From Clitoria ternatea (lineage: Eukaryota > Streptophyta > Magnoliopsida > Fabales > Fabaceae), in NCBI GenBank assembly GCA_037962975.1, contig CM075669.1:187930501-187994500 (forward strand): a stretch of DNA of 64,000 bases, in the 5' to 3' direction. Under the pieces are notes generated by a model, which was given only the letters and a program-made list of their open reading frames with translations, ran no database searches and was not told the DNA's origin. A program made the position numbers and the translations under genes. This document shows positions 60,497-64,000 of this stretch, in pieces (the first letter of the stretch is position 1; every line of letters begins with the position of its first letter).

Positions 60497-61646
60497 TCAG
60501 AGGTAATGTCTGGCTGGAGACATTAAATCTAGCGCTCAATGGGAGGCAGCTCATTCTTTTCTTGTTATTTTCAATTATTTGAAAAAAACAAAAACAAAAA
60601 CAAAAACAATCAATTTTAAAAGAAAAGGGGTTTAAAACTCAAAAGAAAAGGTTTTTGAAAATCAAAATTTTAAAAAATCAAAAAACATAAGCCCACGTGT
60701 AGCGCCACTGTGACGCGTAGCATGGACTCTGAATTTTGGACCTGACGCGTAGCATCCCATACACGCGTAGCGTCAGATCCCACGTTTAGTTTTTAAAACT
60801 GAACCAGAGAGGCCTATCTTAGGGTTTAAAACCTAAGATCTCCTCTCTGCCTCACTTAAGTTTTCAAAACCTAATTTTTGAAACCTCCTTTTCTCTCTTC
60901 CAAACCTTCTCAATCCTATTTGCTCAAGGAATCACATGTAAGTGTTCTAATCCTTTCTCTTTAGTTTTGTTTTTAATTTTCGATTCTTAGAAATAAATGT
61001 GGTTAGGATTAGGATTAGAAGACCATTGGAATTGATTGTTGTTAGAATTAGGAAATTGAATGGATATAATGTGGTTTGAAAGGGGTTGCTGCTATGCAAC
61101 CCCTGTTTTTTTTCTGTTCTGCGCAGCTCACGCGTAGCGTCCCACTGAAGCGTAGCATGAGGATGAACTGTGAGCCCACGCGTAGCGTCCCACAGACGCG
61201 TAGCGTGGATAGAACTGGCTTACGCGTAGCGTCAGCCTCTGTTTTTAATTTTTGTTAATTTTTGTTTCTTATTTTATTTTTCTATTTAACATGCTGTGTG
61301 TTTGTTTATTTGTTGTTTTCTTTTTAAAATTAATAAATTGTCATATTTAATATTTGTTATACTTTCTTGCATAAAAATATAAAAATAAATTTGTATAAAT
61401 TTTGAATAAATTGTATGAATTTCGTTTTGAAAACTTGATTCAAAATTACTTAAAAATATGTATGTTAACTTTCTTTATAAATCACAAAAATACAAAAATA
61501 TGTTGTTGTGTGAATTTCATTTTTAGAAAAACTAAAAATATTTATGTTTCAAATTTTGTGTAAATATTTGGTTGATTGTTTAGGATAGATAATGTGTGAT
61601 TTACTTTTTAACATGTGTTTAATTTTAAAATTTTTACTTTTTGCAG
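60497..61646 (+). other. Non-coding spacer of the Athila-like element, with ACGCGTAGCGTC motifs
   Basis: Holds the block that normally follows pol (60528-60555), an A-rich tract, and two clusters of ACGCGTAGCGTC-type motifs: 60695, 60713, 60745, 60763 and 61130, 61148, 61178, 61196, 61222. Pairs are 18 bp apart, next pairs 30-32 bp away. The last part (61240-61640) is AT-rich and ends in CTTTTTGCAG just before the ATG of the next ORF, a good splice acceptor. Confidence 0.7.
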
Positions 61647-62948
61647 ATGGCATCAAGGAAATCCATTCCCACTACTGGTCCCTCTAAAAGACAGAGGAAG
61701 ACCACCGATACTGACACCACCTCTGAGGATCCTAATCTTCAGGGACAGGAGGTGTTAGGACCGAGGGATCCTACCAGATTTCGTACTGATGCGAAGTGGG
61801 CACGGTTTCATTAAATCAAAGGCCAGAGACTTATCTGGGAGAGGGTCCTTGATTTAAGTGCAGGAGATTACCCTGAGCTTCAGGATGGAGTTCAGCAGAG
61901 GAGATGGGGACCTCTATTCTCTCTACCTACTGAGGGGGATCCCATCTTAGTGATGGAGTTTTATGCAAATGCCTTCAGGACTCGCCAGGACACACCTAAA
62001 ATAGGACAGCAGAGAACGAGTTGGGTAAGGGGCCGGTATATTTCATATGACTGGGACACTATCAGTACCCTATTGGGTAATCCTTGGGAGCCTACTCCCG
62101 AGGATGACACTTGTTTCTGGAAGGAAAACAGAAATAAGATTATTGCTGAGGGAGAGTTAGGATACTCCCTCGAGGAGGTTGCTCACTTCTTGAGCAAAGA
62201 TGGAATCTTTTTCAACCTCAGTAAGGTTGGAAGGAGTCCATCTAACCTCCTAAAGACCCAGCTTACCCCTATAGCCCAGGCGTGGTCCCACCTCATGCTT
62301 CATAACATCACTCCTGTCACCCATCTTTCATCTCTTCCAGTTGAGCATTGTTGCCTTCTATTTTCTATCCTCCAGGGTCATACCATTGACATAGCTGAGC
62401 TTATATCTGAGCAGATTCACTTGTATGCCCTTGGGTATAAAGTGAACCACCCCATTCCATTTCCTCTCATTATATCTGCCTTACTGAGGAGGCAGGGAGT
62501 CGTCATACCTTCACCTGAGTTCACTAGTTCTTCGGGGAGAGTCCCCAAAGTTTTAGTGAATAGAGATTATTTCGTCTAGCAGTGCGAGCTTCCACCACTA
62601 GAGTAGGAGGCTCAGCCCAGACCTAGGAGGAGGAGACCACCAGTGCAGCCTCCATCTACTGATGCTGTCACACAGGGCTTTGCCCGGATATCACTTGAGC
62701 ATCAGCATATGATGCATATGATAGCTGCCACTCATAGAGCTTATATTCATCTTCACGATGAATTTTATCAGTACAGGTTACAGGGAGAGGGAGCACCTTA
62801 TGTTACTCCGGCCGAGTTTGCCGCACATGTAGCTTGGCCCGGTGATTTACCTACCTACCCTGAGACTGGTGGATCATCTGGCGTACAGGCTGACTCTGAC
62901 GGCGATGATGAGGAGGAGGAGCAGGATGATGATCAGATGGAGGATTGA
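61647..62948 (+). pseudogene. Athila-associated second ORF (putative plant transposon protein domain), broken
   Basis: One frame from ATG 61647 (MASRKSIPTTGPSKRQRK) to the stop at 62946, interrupted by TAA at 61812, TAG at 62577 and TAG at 62604. The central part (WVRGRYISYDWDTISTLLG, FWKENRNKIIAEGELGYSL, HNITPVTHLSSLPVEHCCLL) resembles the 'putative plant transposon protein' domain often found in ORFs of Athila/Calypso-type elements. The C-terminus (from about 62643) has a histidine-rich helix-like part and an acidic tail (DGDDEEEEQDDD). No transmembrane segment or signal peptide is evident. Function in the element is unknown. The acceptor-like GCAG right before the ATG suggests expression from a spliced transcript. 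Confidence 0.65.
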
Positions 62949-64000
62949 TGATGCCATCTTCTTATTTCTTGCATTTACCTTGAGTACAGTTATTTTTAGT
63001 TTATATTTATATTTACATTTACATTGACACTTTATATTATGGTATTTTATTATTGTGTGGTGTGTTTTTACGTAATTATTTATTTTTGCATATTCGAAAA
63101 AAAATCCAAAAATCCAAAAATAAAATTTATCTTTTAATAAATCAATCAAATTTTTGTTAGTAAGTTAATTTATACACTTAGAGTTTTTACACAATAAAAC
63201 TTAATTTTGTAAAATCAATTATTAGTTCTTTATAACTTAGGAATTTTGATAAATTTAATTACAATAGGTTTATTAACCATCAAGCAAATTTCGATAGCCC
63301 GGTGAGTAGAGAGATATCTTTTTATATACTTGAGGGTTTAATCGACATATTTTCAATTCGAATTGATTTTGCTTTAATCTCTGATTTGTGTTGTTGTACA
63401 GAAAATTCAGGAAAATGATCAAGACACATTTTTGGTGAAGAAAACCTTGGGCCAAACAGCTTACCTTGGTAAAAATTCTTTTATCCTTTGCAAGCCAATT
63501 TGAGCCTAAAATAAAATTCCTTGGTACCCTTAAAACTAAATCTGTTTTTACCATTCCCTATACTTGATTGATTAAAAGAGCAGTTGAAATAAATGAAAAT
63601 TATTTTGAGTGTTCTCACAAAAATGGGGAGTGAAAATAAGCAACTTGATTCTTTTCAAAAAAAAAAAATAAAGTATGAAAAAGAAAAGTCAAAAATAGTG
63701 AAAAGAATCAAGTTGGGGATATTTATTTTTCATCAATAAAAGAAATGAGAGTTTGGATCAAGAGAAAGCCTAAAAAAAATTATAAAATGCTCTTTTATGA
63801 TTTCAGGTTTTTGAATTCCAAGAAAAACCATTGATTCTTGTAAACCAAGCCTCATTACAACCCGTGAAAAGACCTTGTGATTTCTGAACTAATTCTGTAT
63901 AAATAACCATTGATTAGATGACAAACAAAGTTAAATTCGTTTGATCTTATGATTGATTGAGTGAAACAGGTTACCTATTACATAGAGATAAACACCTGTG
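62949..64000 (+). other. 3' non-coding interior of the Athila-like element
   Basis: AT-rich DNA without a gene. AAGAATCAAGTTGGGGA-like parts near 63705 and its partial inverse CAACTTGATTCTTTTC near 63641 flank an A-rich stretch. No copy of the 5' LTR start occurs before the window ends. Confidence 0.5.

Larger units (their letters stand above)
56725..64000 (+). mobile_element. Athila-like Ty3/gypsy element, pol-less, runs out of the window
   Basis: 5' LTR, Asp-tRNA-type primer site, open gag-protease frame and a broken second ORF, in this order. Reverse transcriptase, RNase H and integrase are absent: 33 bp after the gag-protease stop the sequence reads GACATTAAATCTAGCGCTCAATGGGAGGCAGC, a block that normally follows the end of pol in Athila-type elements. 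The 3' LTR is not in the window. The element is therefore non-autonomous. It cuts LTR C at 56724. Confidence 0.75.

Overview
The window is plant nuclear DNA: a deeply nested pile of LTR retrotransposons with one intact-looking gene. The retrotransposon lineages (long-LTR Ty3/gypsy families opening TGTAAC, an Ogre/Tat-like LTR, an Athila-like element, a copia remnant), the CACTA ends, the AT-rich background and the dicot-type phospholipase C gene point to a dicot, most likely a papilionoid legume. The family placement is inference; nothing here names the species.

Layout. 1-7127: tail of a long LTR, then a decayed Ty1/copia element (reverse transcriptase/RNase H remnant and 3' LTR). The copia LTR is split by a Ty3/gypsy element (1579-6028) that lost most of pol and the first part of its 3' LTR. 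7128-8540: truncated long LTR. 8541-9895: 3' part of a CACTA transposon with a decayed Ulp1-like protease gene and subterminal repeats. 10435-26914: a complete non-coding gypsy derivative (LARD) on the minus strand, with two LTRs of about 5 kb, a 2.6 kb internal region without coding capacity, initiator-Met-tRNA primer site, polypurine tract and a GTGTT target duplication. A 3.7 kb solo LTR (11999-15737, duplication ATCGC) sits in one of its LTRs. 27000-27344: a second CACTA terminus. 27345-34875: a long LTR split by another solo LTR (28005-31843, duplication TTAGG). 34876-35700: probable LTR remnant. 36878-41081, minus strand: a nine-exon phosphoinositide phospholipase C gene predicted to encode 590 residues with all expected catalytic residues. 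43007-64000: a second nest: LTR A, in it LTR B, in it LTR C, in it LTR D, in it an Ogre-like solo LTR (50673-54029, duplication GCCTC). LTR C is also cut by an Athila-like element (56725 to beyond the window) with an open gag-protease frame and a broken second ORF.

The most unusual signal is a recurring LTR module: arrays of a short palindrome (TAATCGATTA, TGAATCGATTCA, TCGCTCAAGCGA, or ACGCGTAGCGTC in the Athila element). The copies come mostly as dimers spaced 20-22 bp start to start (18 in the Athila element), with larger steps near 30, 40 or 50 bp. The spacing rule holds while the motif differs between families. One motif is shared by LTRs of different lineages. In four LTR copies of three families the array follows the same conserved leader although its place in the LTR differs. 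The long LTRs also share an AGGTAAG splice-donor-like box 370-640 bp from their start and a splice-acceptor-like box near their end. Apart from the phospholipase C gene, no cellular gene could be supported.
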